27,309 bases of DNA. Source: Clostridiales bacterium UBA7573. Lineage in GTDB: Bacteria > Bacillota > Clostridia > Oscillospirales > CAG-272. Positions 6,957 through 15,840 of this stretch are shown piece after piece. The stretch spans positions 1-27,309 of the forward strand of contig DLLB01000039.1 of the NCBI GenBank assembly GCA_002477905.1, written 5' to 3'. The position numbers were made by a program, and so were the translations under genes. How positions within the stretch are numbered: the first letter of the stretch is position 1; every line of letters starts with the position of its first letter. Under the pieces are notes generated by a model. The model was not told the DNA's origin and ran no database searches. It saw nothing but the letters and a program-made list of their open reading frames with translations.

Positions 6957-9764
6957 TTATTGCCGCGGTTGTTCGTTCAGAATATCCTGCGCGGTGTAGA
7001 AGTCATGCGTCATGGCTTCCTTGCGTCGCTTTTGTTCCGCGCGGATGTCTACCACGATGAGTCCTGCGAATGCGCACAGTCCTGCAAGCGTTAAGAGAGA
7101 GCCGTACACAAAACATTTTGGACGGTAGATCATCTCAATCGTGTGTGTACCGGCGGAAATATCAGCCGCAAGCGTGGCGTCTGCCGCACGGAAGGTTTCG
7201 GTTTCCATACCGTCAATGTATAAGTGCCAGCCGGAATCGTACGGAATGGTGGTGAAGAACACATTCCGGTCTGCGGGGACGTGAATCTCTCCTGCAAGGC
7301 GGGTATCGGAATGCTCGGTCACATGGAAATTCCCTGCGGCAAGATCAGTCAGTGCCTGTGCGGTTTTTTCCGTATCCAATGCGTAGAGGAACGTGCCGGT
7401 GGACGGCAGATACATTTCTTTATAGCCTTCCTCCGTCAGGGTAAATTTGATGCGAACATTGTCACCGCTTTCTAAGGTGCCGACGGACAGGATCCGGTCG
7501 GTGCTGTCTCCGAAATAGGTGCCTGAATACGTGGGAGCATAGTTAACATAGATCTCGACTTTGACTTCTCGCTGATAACCTTCATAGAGCGGAATGAACA
7601 GAAAAACTTCATCTGCGGATTCCGCAGTAAAGCGCATTTCAAAATAGTTGCCCTCCGCGCCTTCCCCATACCGTACGCAATCCACAAAATTGGAATTGTA
7701 GTCGCAGTGGCGATCAATTTGATAGGAAACGGGGTAGAAATATGCGGTGGGATGCTCCAGATCGCCGCCAAGCATGGTGGTCAGCATCCGGTTGGACAAG
7801 TCAAACGCGGACGGATAACGGTCTTTTCCGTCTGCGGTGCTCCATTCCATGTTGGCAAACGCAGAACTGACCGCATAGCCGATGGAGAGGGCATAGGGAT
7901 TTTTGTAGGCGTAAACGCGATCCTGCGCGCTTTCATACCCCAGTTTTTCATACAGGTGGGCATAAGGTTCTCCCAAAACTTCGTCCGTCAGCAGATATTT
8001 GATACCGAGAATGGAGTCGGTCAGAAATGTGCCGCCGGCATACATCGACCAGTTGGAGACGGCACAGTAGCCGAGCCGATTCAAAAAGGTCAGCGCGTGT
8101 GCGTCTAACGTAGAGGTGGAGTTGGAGATGCCGTTCATGTCAAATTGCATGGTGTCGTTCTTCATGCGGTGCATGGTTTTTTCAAAACGGTAGAATCCGT
8201 CGTCCAGCGCATGCACATAGTCCGCCGCGGGGCGGATCCGTTTTTCAAAAGTGACATAGTTGGTGCGGGAGGTATATCCCACGTCCGCACCGAACAGCAA
8301 CAAATGGGTGATGCCTGCGGCAAACATTTCCACGCCGCATAAAACAGCAAGAGAAAATACAGCGGCACGCTTAGCAATATCTTTGCGGTAAAACATCAGC
8401 AGAACCAGCGCGTACGCCGCGATCAGCGCGAGACTCAGCCAGACAAAACCGAAATCATGGAATATCGTGGAGACTTTGCCGATGATGAGAAGCAACAAAG
8501 TCTCGATTGCAAGAATTCCGCACAGCAAGGTATAGCGGAACCGTTTGATCTCACAGAATGCGCGGTAAGAGAACAGTACCAAAAAGAAGGTCAGCATGAA
8601 ACTGTATCGGTAGTTGAGCCAGTTCGGAAACTGGAATCCGTGCCAGATTAAATCCACGGTGGAGAAATTGAAACTGACCACGAAAAAGCCGATGGCGCAC
8701 AGCCCCGCAATCTTTTCCCGCAGGTTTACCCGGCGGCAGAGGAAGAACAGCGGCAGGAAAACCAGCACCAGCATTCCACAGTAGAGGAAAGGGAGTCCTT
8801 CCGGACGAACCGTGTCATAAGAGCCGGGATAGAGCTTTCCGAGTAACTCCAGAAAAGAAAACTTCTGCGCAACCTCATAAGAGGGGGTAGTGAATTCGTT
8901 TTTGCCGAATTGCAAGGACGTATAGGCGGGAAGTACAATGATGGCAGAAATCAGCACACCGACCACAGAGGAGACTGCCATCCGGAAAAAGGAACGTTCA
9001 AAGTGCCGTGCTTCTCCAAGCGGGTTGTTTTCTTCAACAGGTGTTCCGAAGTAGGAGTAGAAGAAGCAAAACGCCGCGAAAATGCACATCATGTAGCCGA
9101 TATAGAAGTTAGACAGCAGAGAAATCGCAAGCATTGCGGTGTATAACACACATCTGCGTTTGCGAATGAGCTGCTCGATGCCGTACACCATAAACGGGAG
9201 CCAGATCAGCTCGTCGATCCACATGGAGTTGTGTGCTTGCACCACCGCGTAGGCGGACATGGCATACATGGTGGAAAAGATCACGGCATATACCGGATTT
9301 TTGTTCGGATAACGGCGGGTGATGTAAAACGCCATGGAAAGTCCGCACATGCCGGCTTTGCAGAGGATGATGAACAAAATGGCTTCGGTAATCATGCCCT
9401 CCGGAAACAGCGCGACAAGGAACGTGAACGGACTTGCCACATAGTAGGCGTACATGCCCATGAATTCGCCGCCGAGCGCACGTTGCCAGGTATAGAGAAA
9501 GCTTCCGCCGTGCCGGATAATATCCTGTACTTCTTCATAGAAGTAGACGTATTGCCCGTTTAAGTCCAACACCAAAACGGAGCCGTTGCCAAACGGCCAA
9601 GTCCCTTTGACAATATAAATGAGCCATGTCAGCAAAAAGGGAACGACAAAAGCCCAGAACAGTGTGGTTTTCGGTAAATGTGCGATTTTTCCCGGCAGGG
9701 CGCAAAACGCATTGCGTACGCGCAGATACCAAGGTTCCTTTCCGGTTTGGGAAACGGTATGCAT
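6957..9764 (-). CDS. YfhO family membrane protein (GT-C type)
   Basis: This 935-residue protein has about a dozen or more hydrophobic segments in its first two thirds and a large soluble region followed by one C-terminal membrane segment. It fits the YfhO family (PF09586), GT-C-fold proteins linked in Bacillus and Listeria to glycosylation of lipoteichoic acid. Segment 1 is at about residues 33-52. The first outer loop has VLDLNGQY with Asp67, the usual place of the catalytic aspartate in GT-C enzymes, then YTWQRALGGEF. The late soluble region holds VFFTTIPYDSGWHLYIDG, a common YfhO signature. The start has AGGAAAGGA upstream. The small DUF951 gene lies 55 bases upstream on the same strand and likely shares its promoter. 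The acceptor and sugar cannot be told from the sequence. Confidence 0.87.
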   Translation of the reverse strand: MHTVSQTGKEPWYLRVRNAFCALPGKIAHLPKTTLFWAFVVPFLLTWLIYIVKGTWPFGNGSVLVLDLNGQYVYFYEEVQDIIRHGGSFLYTWQRALGGEFMGMYAYYVASPFTFLVALFPEGMITEAILFIILCKAGMCGLSMAFYITRRYPNKNPVYAVIFSTMYAMSAYAVVQAHNSMWIDELIWLPFMVYGIEQLIRKRRCVLYTAMLAISLLSNFYIGYMMCIFAAFCFFYSYFGTPVEENNPLGEARHFERSFFRMAVSSVVGVLISAIIVLPAYTSLQFGKNEFTTPSYEVAQKFSFLELLGKLYPGSYDTVRPEGLPFLYCGMLVLVFLPLFFLCRRVNLREKIAGLCAIGFFVVSFNFSTVDLIWHGFQFPNWLNYRYSFMLTFFLVLFSYRAFCEIKRFRYTLLCGILAIETLLLLIIGKVSTIFHDFGFVWLSLALIAAYALVLLMFYRKDIAKRAAVFSLAVLCGVEMFAAGITHLLLFGADVGYTSRTNYVTFEKRIRPAADYVHALDDGFYRFEKTMHRMKNDTMQFDMNGISNSTSTLDAHALTFLNRLGYCAVSNWSMYAGGTFLTDSILGIKYLLTDEVLGEPYAHLYEKLGYESAQDRVYAYKNPYALSIGYAVSSAFANMEWSTADGKDRYPSAFDLSNRMLTTMLGGDLEHPTAYFYPVSYQIDRHCDYNSNFVDCVRYGEGAEGNYFEMRFTAESADEVFLFIPLYEGYQREVKVEIYVNYAPTYSGTYFGDSTDRILSVGTLESGDNVRIKFTLTEEGYKEMYLPSTGTFLYALDTEKTAQALTDLAAGNFHVTEHSDTRLAGEIHVPADRNVFFTTIPYDSGWHLYIDGMETETFRAADATLAADISAGTHTIEMIYRPKCFVYGSLLTLAGLCAFAGLIVVDIRAEQKRRKEAMTHDFYTAQDILNEQPRQ

Positions 9765-9819
9765 AAGTTTCGGATTCCTTTCCTTTTTCTTGATTTTCGG
9801 ATTTGAGAATTTGATTTTT

Positions 9820-10029
9820 TTAAGAAACAGGCTTTGCGGGATCGGCGGGTAAAACCGCGCGGATGGCGCGTTCCAGCTTGACGCGCGGCAAGGTCAGATC
9901 CCGTCCGCAACCGGTACAGCGAATGCGGATGTCGCTGCCCACCCGTAAAACGGTAAAGGTATCGGCGCCGCACGGATGCGGTTTTTTCATCTGTAAGGTA
10001 CTGGATACCGAAAAACGGATAATTTCCAC
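9820..10029 (-). CDS. DUF951 family small protein
   Basis: This 69-residue protein is recognisable as DUF951 from MKKPHPCG, TFTVLRVGSDIRIRC and CGRDLTLPR. It contains a cysteine pair in the form RCTGCGRDL, plus an earlier PCG, which may bind a metal. Its function is not known to me; homologues are widespread in Firmicutes. The start is a GTG at 10029, because AAGGAGGG lies 9 bases before it and homologues begin VEIIRF. A TTG seven codons upstream overlaps that ribosome binding site and is unlikely. It lies 55 bases upstream of the YfhO-like gene and is divergent from ruvC. Confidence 0.85.
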   Translation of the reverse strand: MEIIRFSVSSTLQMKKPHPCGADTFTVLRVGSDIRIRCTGCGRDLTLPRVKLERAIRAVLPADPAKPVS

Positions 10030-10063
10030 AGGGTTTTTCCCTCCTTGCAAACGCTTTTTGTTC

Positions 10064-10080
10064 AGTATACCATACTTTTC
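10064..10080 (-). promoter_or_regulatory. Likely extended -10 promoter for the DUF951-yfhO transcript
   Basis: TGGTATACT on the minus strand combines a TG one base upstream of the hexamer with TATACT (complement 10064-10069), 35 bases before the GTG start. The -35 region is weak (TTTTCT), as is usual for extended -10 promoters. It is divergent from the ruvC promoter. Confidence 0.6.
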
Positions 10081-10142
10081 CGAAAAAGAAAAGCACTTTT
10101 GCGATTTTTTTCATTTTCCTCCGAAATATTTACAAAAATTTT

Positions 10143-10171
10143 TTGACTATTCGGGGATTGTATGCTATAAT
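10143..10171 (+). promoter_or_regulatory. Promoter of the ruvCAB cluster
   Basis: TTGACT (10143-10148), 17 bases, TATAAT (10166-10171). The expected transcript has an untranslated leader of about 110 bases before ruvC. The leader holds two small hairpins: GATGGA/TCCATC at 10198-10216, and CTGCT/AGCAG at 10217-10240. There is no T run after them and no riboswitch that I recognise. Confidence 0.85.
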
Positions 10172-10290
10172 ACAAAGAGGAAAACCATACGCTGACAGAT
10201 GGAGCTACTTTCCATCCTGCTTGTTGCGGGGAAACAGCAGACAGAAAAACCAATCCCGCGGCGTACAGAGAACGGAGGAAGTCGGAAGAA

Positions 10291-10791
10291 ATGATTATCA
10301 TGGGGATAGATCCGGGGCTTGCCATTGTCGGCTACGGCGTGCTGTCTTATCAGATCCCGCGCATAGAAACGCTTGCCTATGGTGCGATTACGACACCCGC
10401 GCATACACCCGTTCCACGCCGGTTGCTTCAGATCCGGGAAGATCTGTGCCGCTTGATTGAACGGTATCATCCGGACGAAATGGCGATTGAAGAATTGTTT
10501 TTTAATCAGAACCATACAACTGCAATTCCGGTTGCGGAGGCACGCGGCGTGATTTTGATGACCGCGCAGGAGATGGGGGTACGCACTTATGAGTATACGC
10601 CGCTTCAGGTAAAACAGGCGGTGGTGGGATACGGTCGTGCGGAGAAAAAGCAGGTGATCGCGATGACCACCATGATGCTCGGTTTGCAGAAGCCGCCGCG
10701 TTTAGACGATACTGCGGACGCGCTTGCCATTGCGGTGTGCCATGCGCACAGCGGAAGCTCCCGTATACGGGATTATTACAATCTTTCTTAA
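10291..10791 (+). CDS. ruvC: Holliday junction endonuclease RuvC
   Basis: This 166-residue endonuclease resolves Holliday junctions by symmetric nicking, working with RuvAB on branch-migrated junctions. The four acidic catalytic residues are in place: Asp7 in GIDPG, Glu67 in AIEELFF, and Asp140 and Asp143 in RLDDTADALA. The FFNQN stretch after Glu67 is typical. The length is usual. The start at 10291 has GGAGG about 12 bases upstream; an in-frame ATG three codons later is less likely because it would leave only four residues before the catalytic Asp. It is the first gene of ruvC-ruvA-ruvB, with ruvA 46 bases downstream. Confidence 0.96.
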   Translation: MIIMGIDPGLAIVGYGVLSYQIPRIETLAYGAITTPAHTPVPRRLLQIREDLCRLIERYHPDEMAIEELFFNQNHTTAIPVAEARGVILMTAQEMGVRTYEYTPLQVKQAVVGYGRAEKKQVIAMTTMMLGLQKPPRLDDTADALAIAVCHAHSGSSRIRDYYNLS

Positions 10792-10837
10792 AAACCATTT
10801 AGTTGATAAAACCGATAAAACGCGAAAGGAACCGAAA

Positions 10838-11440
10838 ATGCTTTATCATGTAAACGGAGAACTGTGTCTTTTGGACGGAAATATCGCAGTTGTCGATTGT
10901 GGCGGCGTGGGATTTCAGATGACGATCAGCCAGACGACACATCGTGCCCTTACCGGAAAATACGGCAGTAGGGTGAAACTGTATACGCATATGGCAGTGC
11001 GTACGGACGCCATAGAACTGTTCGGATTTGCCACAACAGAAGAACTTTCTTCTTTTCGGATGCTTACTTCTGTGTCTGGAATCGGTCCGAAGGCGGCGCT
11101 CTCCATTCTCAGCCTGTTCACACCGGAACAGTTTGCCGCGGCGGTTGTTTCTTCCGATACGAAAGCCATTGCCCGCGCACCGGGGGTTGGGAGCAAGACC
11201 GCCGCGCGGGTAGTGCTGGATCTGAAAGATAAGATTGCGGGATCCTTTGCGGCGGAGGGCGAGTTTTCCGCACAGACAGGCGGGGAATCATCGTCTGGCG
11301 CAATGGGAACCGACGCGGTGAATGCCCTGATGGTATTGGGATTCTCCCGTGCGGAAGCGATAACCGCACTGAAAAAAGTCGATCCGTCTTTGCCGCTGGA
11401 GGAAGCGATCCGGCAGGCATTGCGGACGCTTAACCGATAA
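10838..11440 (+). CDS. ruvA: Holliday junction branch migration protein RuvA
   Basis: This 200-residue protein is the junction-binding subunit that loads two RuvB rings. It begins MLYHVNGELCLLDGN, an OB-fold N-terminal domain. The tandem helix-hairpin-helix motifs are SGIGPKAALSIL and APGVGSKTAARVVLDLKDK. The C-terminal RuvB-contacting domain is NALMVLGFSRAEAITALKKV after a Ser/Gly-rich linker. The start at 10838 has GAAAGGA upstream; earlier in-frame ATG codons lie inside ruvC. The length is close to the 203 residues of E. coli RuvA. ruvB follows after 9 bases, so the two are very likely co-translated from one message. Confidence 0.96.
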   Translation: MLYHVNGELCLLDGNIAVVDCGGVGFQMTISQTTHRALTGKYGSRVKLYTHMAVRTDAIELFGFATTEELSSFRMLTSVSGIGPKAALSILSLFTPEQFAAAVVSSDTKAIARAPGVGSKTAARVVLDLKDKIAGSFAAEGEFSAQTGGESSSGAMGTDAVNALMVLGFSRAEAITALKKVDPSLPLEEAIRQALRTLNR

Positions 11441-11449
11441 GGAGAGAAT

Positions 11450-12529
11450 ATGGACGAACAGGATTTTGACTTTGAGGGACGGGTGCTGTCCTCCTCTGCA
11501 TTGGAAGAAGATGCGGAAAACGAGAATTCTCTGCGCCCAAAGACGTTAGAGGAATATACAGGACAAACGCAGGTGAAAGAGAATCTGCGGGTATACATGG
11601 AGGCGGCGAAGCAACGCGGAGAGGTGCTCGATCATGTGCTGTTATATGGTCCGCCCGGTTTGGGAAAAACCACACTTGCCGGAATCATCGCAAACGAAAT
11701 GGGCGTGAATATCCGGATTACTTCCGGTCCTGCGATCGAAAAACAGGGGGATCTTGCCGCTTTACTCACAAATCTCGGAGAAAACGATATTCTGTTTGTA
11801 GATGAGATTCATCGCCTTGCGCGCACCGTGGAGGAAATTTTGTACCCTGCGATGGAAGATTCTGCGCTGGATATTATCGTGGGCAAGGGACCTGCCGCGC
11901 GCAGTATCCGCATTCCCTTGCCGCATTTTACGTTGATCGGCGCGACAACGCGCGCGGGGCAATTGTCTACGCCGTTGCGCGACCGGTTTGGCGTGGTGTT
12001 GAAACTGGAGCTGTATCAGCCGGAAGAACTTGCGCAAATCGTAACGCGGAGCGCACAGATTTTGGACGTTCCCATTGAACCGTCCGGCGCGTTGGAGATC
12101 GCCTCCCGTTCCCGCGGCACACCGCGTGTGGCAAACCGCCTGTTAAAACGGGTGCGGGACTTTGCGCAGGTATGCGCGGACGGAAAGATCACGAAAGAAA
12201 GCGCGGGCTATGCGTTGCAGCGTCTGGAAATTGATGAATTGGGACTGGATGCGGTGGATCGCAAGATGCTTGGCGCTATCATCAAAATGTACGGTGGCGG
12301 ACCGGTCGGACTGGATACGCTGGCCGCGACGGTGGGGGAAGAATCCGTCACCATTGAGGATGTGTATGAACCGTATCTGATGCAGATCGGTTTTTTAAGT
12401 CGCACACCGCGCGGGCGTTGTGTGACGCATTTGGCATATGAGCATCTCGGCATTCCGTATCCTGCTTCTCCCACACCGGCCGCTGCCCCTGTGCAAGGCG
12501 GGCAGGACGGACAGATTCGTTTTTTATAA
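11450..12529 (+). CDS. ruvB: Holliday junction branch migration helicase RuvB
   Basis: This 359-residue AAA+ motor drives branch migration with RuvA. It has Walker A GPPGLGKT at residues 67-74, Walker B with DEIH at 118-121, sensor 1 GATTRAG, the arginine finger in LRDRFG, and the C-terminal winged helix ending SRTPRGR. The start has AAGGAG upstream and lies 9 bases after the ruvA stop. An N-terminal acidic extension (DEQDFDFEG) and a proline/alanine-rich tail are within normal variation. A 130-base gap follows before glmM. I see no clear terminator or promoter in that gap, so the message may continue. Confidence 0.96.
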   Translation: MDEQDFDFEGRVLSSSALEEDAENENSLRPKTLEEYTGQTQVKENLRVYMEAAKQRGEVLDHVLLYGPPGLGKTTLAGIIANEMGVNIRITSGPAIEKQGDLAALLTNLGENDILFVDEIHRLARTVEEILYPAMEDSALDIIVGKGPAARSIRIPLPHFTLIGATTRAGQLSTPLRDRFGVVLKLELYQPEELAQIVTRSAQILDVPIEPSGALEIASRSRGTPRVANRLLKRVRDFAQVCADGKITKESAGYALQRLEIDELGLDAVDRKMLGAIIKMYGGGPVGLDTLAATVGEESVTIEDVYEPYLMQIGFLSRTPRGRCVTHLAYEHLGIPYPASPTPAAAPVQGGQDGQIRFL

Positions 12530-12659
12530 CAGATCGTCTGAAAAGTGGAGTATCCGATCATAAAGCGGCAATCCATAGCAGAATATCCGGCAGATGCTTT
12601 GCAGACCATTTTCCCAAACGCAGGGAATTTGACCGAAGGGACAGGAGGAACGAATTGGT

Positions 12660-14042
12660 ATGGGGAGATTATTTGGGACGGACGGAGTGCGCGGGATCGC
12701 CGGAGAGGATTTGACCGCACAACTGGCGCACCGGCTCGGGAACGCAGCGGCGGCGGTATTGACCGATGCGGGCAATCCCGCCAAAAAGCCGCTGGTGCTG
12801 ATCGGACAGGATACCCGTATTTCCGGAGATATGCTGGCTTGCGCTATGGCGGCGGGGCTGTGTGAAACGGGATGCAACGTCACGATGCTGGGCGTGGTGC
12901 CGACGCCTGCGGTTGCCTATTTGGTGCGTCGGCTTGGCGCGGATGCGGGAGTCATGATTTCCGCTTCGCACAATCCGAGCGAGTATAACGGGATTAAGAT
13001 TTTTGATGCAAACGGTTATAAACTGCCGGATGAAACAGAAGATCGGATAGAGGCGATCTTACGTGGGGAATCGCAGGTGCGTTTTGCCGTCGGCGCGCAC
13101 ATCGGCACGATCGTACCGCCGAAAGCCAATCCGCTTGCGCTGTATTGTGAACATGTGAAATGTCTGCTCCCGAAAAAGGGAACGGATTGCCCCCGCCGGA
13201 TTCTCATGGATCTTGCCAACGGCTCCGCCGCGGCAACTGCTGGATTCATCTTCACACCGGAAGCCATGGCGCCGGATACCGTCACCTTTTGTGCCGATCA
13301 TCCGGATGGCGTGAATATCAATGACAATTGTGGTTCCACCAAGCTGAAAAACCTTGCCGCGGCAGTGGTGCGCGGCGGTTATGATCTCGGAATCGCATTT
13401 GACGGCGACGCAGATCGCTGCCTTGCAGTGGACGAATGCGGAAGGGAGATTGATGGGGATAAAATGATCGCGCGGCTGGCGCTGACGATGAAAGAAAAAG
13501 GGGATTTGCCGCACAATACCGCGGTAGTTACCAAACTGAGCAATCTCGGCTTTCATCAGATGGCACAGCGGGAAGGCATCACGGTCAAGGTGACGGAGGT
13601 CGGGGACCGATATGTGCTGGAGGAAATGTTGCGTGGCGGTTATGGAATTGGCGGAGAACAATCCGGACATATCATTTTGCTTGCCTACGGCACGACCGGC
13701 GATGGTCAGGTCAGTGCCACGCAGGTACTCAGCGCATTGCGCGACGCGCCCGGAAAACGTGCGTCCGAAGTGTTCGGATGCATGCGCTCCTTGCCGCAGG
13801 TGGCGATCAATGTACAGGTGCCGAATGAAAAGAAAGCGGACATCATGGCAGATGAGACGGTGCTTTCCGAATTGGAACAGGTTCGGCAGGCACTTTCGGA
13901 AACGGGGCGGGTGCTGTTAAGACCGTCCGGAACGGAAGCCTTGATTCGCATTATGTTAGAAGGAACGGATGAAGGAGAATTGACCGCGCTCGGACAGCGA
14001 ATCGCGGAAAAGATTGCGCAAAAATTATGTGGGCAGAATTAA
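12660..14042 (+). CDS. glmM: Phosphoglucosamine mutase
   Basis: This 460-residue enzyme converts glucosamine-6-phosphate to glucosamine-1-phosphate for UDP-GlcNAc and peptidoglycan synthesis. It begins MGRLFGTDGVRGIAG. The phosphoserine loop is SASHNPSEYNGIK, with the phosphorylated Ser at 103. The metal-binding loop is FDGDADRC, the sugar-binding loop is GGEQSGH, and the phosphate-binding loop is RPSGTEALIRIM. GGAGG lies 9 bases before the start. The gene overlaps the following methyltransferase gene by 16 bases, so the two are translationally linked. The domain order and length are those of the GlmM branch of the phosphohexomutases, and the neighbourhood is otherwise housekeeping. Confidence 0.95.
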   Translation: MGRLFGTDGVRGIAGEDLTAQLAHRLGNAAAAVLTDAGNPAKKPLVLIGQDTRISGDMLACAMAAGLCETGCNVTMLGVVPTPAVAYLVRRLGADAGVMISASHNPSEYNGIKIFDANGYKLPDETEDRIEAILRGESQVRFAVGAHIGTIVPPKANPLALYCEHVKCLLPKKGTDCPRRILMDLANGSAAATAGFIFTPEAMAPDTVTFCADHPDGVNINDNCGSTKLKNLAAAVVRGGYDLGIAFDGDADRCLAVDECGREIDGDKMIARLALTMKEKGDLPHNTAVVTKLSNLGFHQMAQREGITVKVTEVGDRYVLEEMLRGGYGIGGEQSGHIILLAYGTTGDGQVSATQVLSALRDAPGKRASEVFGCMRSLPQVAINVQVPNEKKADIMADETVLSELEQVRQALSETGRVLLRPSGTEALIRIMLEGTDEGELTALGQRIAEKIAQKLCGQN

Positions 14043-14926
14043 ATTGGAAAGATTATGAGTTGTTGGATTGCTCTGACGGGGAACGCTTGGAGCGGTGGGG
14101 AAGCTATCTTCTTATCCGTCCTGATCCGCAGGTGATCTGGACGGGAATGCGCAGACATCCCGCATGGAAAAAAGCGGACGGCGTGTATCGCCGTTCCGGA
14201 AAAGGCGGCGGCGCGTGGAACGAAAATCGCTTGCCCGAAGAATGGGAGATTGGTTATACATTGGGAAAGGTTCCGCTCCGGTTTTTAATCAAGCCCATGG
14301 GATTTAAGCATACGGGGTTGTTTCCGGAACAGGCAGTGAACTGGGACTGGATGTATACCTTGATCCGTTCCGCGTCGCGTCCGGTAAAGGTGCTGAATCT
14401 GTTTGCATACACCGGCGGCGCAAGCGTTGCCTGTGCCGCCGCAGGCGCTTCCGTGTGCCATGTGGACGCTTCCAAAGGAATGGTCGCGCAAGCGCGGGAA
14501 AACGCAAGGCGTAGCGGACTTGCCGACGCTCCCATCCGGTACATTGTGGATGATTGCCGGAAATTCGTAGAACGGGAGATCCGGCGCGGCAACCGATATG
14601 ACGCGATCATCATGGATCCGCCGTCCTATGGCAGAGGTCCCGGCGGGGAAACATGGAAGTTGGAGGAAAATCTCTGCGATTTTCTTCGCCTGACCGCACA
14701 GGTACTGTGCGAAAATCCGCTGTTTGTATTGGTGAATTCTTATACGACGGGACTTTCCGCATCTACCGTAAAGTATTTGCTGGAAGCACAGATGCAACCG
14801 GTCTATGGTGGCAATGTGTGCGCAGAGGAACTTGGATTGCCCGTGACGCAGAGCAAGGGATTTTTGCCGTGTGGCGCGTCCGCGCGCTGGACGCACGAAA
14901 AAACAAGCCGACCAGACAAGGAGTAA
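14027..14926 (+). CDS. Class I SAM-dependent methyltransferase (RlmI/RlmK-like, COG1092 type)
   Basis: This 299-residue protein begins with a short N-terminal region (YELLDC, GERLERWGSYLLIRPDP). A Rossmann methyltransferase domain follows, with motif I LNLFAYTGGASVACAAAG and the catalytic motif DPPSYGRGP. The family methylates 23S rRNA. The DPPSYGRG form resembles the guanine methyltransferase RlmK domain, and no PUA domain is present, so the exact target is open. The ATG at 14027 overlaps the end of glmM; its ribosome binding site is weak, which fits coupled translation. The ecfA1 gene starts 9 bases after its stop. Confidence 0.85.
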   Translation: MWAELNWKDYELLDCSDGERLERWGSYLLIRPDPQVIWTGMRRHPAWKKADGVYRRSGKGGGAWNENRLPEEWEIGYTLGKVPLRFLIKPMGFKHTGLFPEQAVNWDWMYTLIRSASRPVKVLNLFAYTGGASVACAAAGASVCHVDASKGMVAQARENARRSGLADAPIRYIVDDCRKFVEREIRRGNRYDAIIMDPPSYGRGPGGETWKLEENLCDFLRLTAQVLCENPLFVLVNSYTTGLSASTVKYLLEAQMQPVYGGNVCAEELGLPVTQSKGFLPCGASARWTHEKTSRPDKE

Positions 14927-14935
14927 GAGTTTTCT

Positions 14936-15829
14936 ATGAACATCAACCGGGAAACGCCGTTCTTCAGCGTGCACGATCTTTGTTTTTCCTATCCGGATTA
15001 CGCCGATGAACAAAAAGAATGTCCGGTATTAAAGCATCTGAATATGACCGTATACCAAGGAGAATTTGTGGCGGTTTTAGGACATAACGGATCCGGAAAA
15101 TCTACCTTGGCAAAATTGCTGAATATGATCCTCACACCGAAATCCGGTTCGATCTTCGTCAAAGGACGGGAGATTACAGCGCCGGATTTTACCGAAGAAG
15201 ATCTGCTGGAACTGCGTCGGGAAGTCGGAATGGTCTTTCAGAATCCGGATAATCAGCTTGTGGCAACGGTTGTGGAGGAAGATGTGGCATTCGGACCGGA
15301 GAATCTCGGCATTGCGCCGCAGGAGATCGAGCGCCGCGTGACAGACGCATTACAGACCGTGCATATGACGGAATTTGCGCACCATGCTCCCTCTCAGCTC
15401 TCCGGCGGACAAAAACAGCGGGTGGCGATTGCGGGGATTCTTGCAATGGAACCGGAGTGTATTATTTTGGATGAAGCAACCGCCATGCTGGATCCGACCG
15501 GACGTAAGGACGTTATGCAGACTGTGCGGATGCTGCATGAAACGCGCGGTATGACGGTTTTGCATATCACGCATAATATGGAGGAAGCGGTACAGGCGGA
15601 TCGGGTGCTGGTAGTGCATGACGGAGAGATTGTGATGGACGGCACGCCACGGGAGGTATTCCGGCAGGTAAAGCGACTGAGAATGTATGGGCTGGATGTG
15701 CCTCAGGTGACGGAATTGTTTTTTGAATTACGGGAACGGGGGATTTCGTTGCCGGATGACATCCTGGACGAGCAGGAAGGCGCGGTGGCGCTTGCCGCGT
15801 TGCTTGCAAAAGCAAAGAACCCGGGATGA
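14936..15829 (+). CDS. ecfA1: ECF transporter ATP-binding protein EcfA1
   Basis: This 297-residue ABC ATPase is one of the two that power an energy-coupling factor transporter for vitamins or metals. It has Walker A GHNGSGKST at 49-57, the Q-loop MVFQNPDNQLVATVVEEDVAFGPENLG typical of EcfA1 in two parts, signature LSGGQKQR, Walker B CIILDEATAMLDP, and the switch His in LHITHNMEEA. GGAG lies upstream of the start. It overlaps ecfA2 through an ATGA junction if the upstream ecfA2 start is used. No substrate-binding S component is in the window, so this is a group II module that would serve S components encoded elsewhere. Confidence 0.94.
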   Translation: MNINRETPFFSVHDLCFSYPDYADEQKECPVLKHLNMTVYQGEFVAVLGHNGSGKSTLAKLLNMILTPKSGSIFVKGREITAPDFTEEDLLELRREVGMVFQNPDNQLVATVVEEDVAFGPENLGIAPQEIERRVTDALQTVHMTEFAHHAPSQLSGGQKQRVAIAGILAMEPECIILDEATAMLDPTGRKDVMQTVRMLHETRGMTVLHITHNMEEAVQADRVLVVHDGEIVMDGTPREVFRQVKRLRMYGLDVPQVTELFFELRERGISLPDDILDEQEGAVALAALLAKAKNPG

Positions 15830-15840
15830 CGGAGAAATCT

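Noticed and set aside
10198..10240. Known riboswitch in the ruvC leader
   Set aside because: The hairpins are small, no conserved core of a known class was recognised, and no expression platform is visible.
12530..12659. Promoter or terminator between ruvB and glmM
   Set aside because: No -35/-10 pair with acceptable spacing and no hairpin with a T run was found in these 130 bases.
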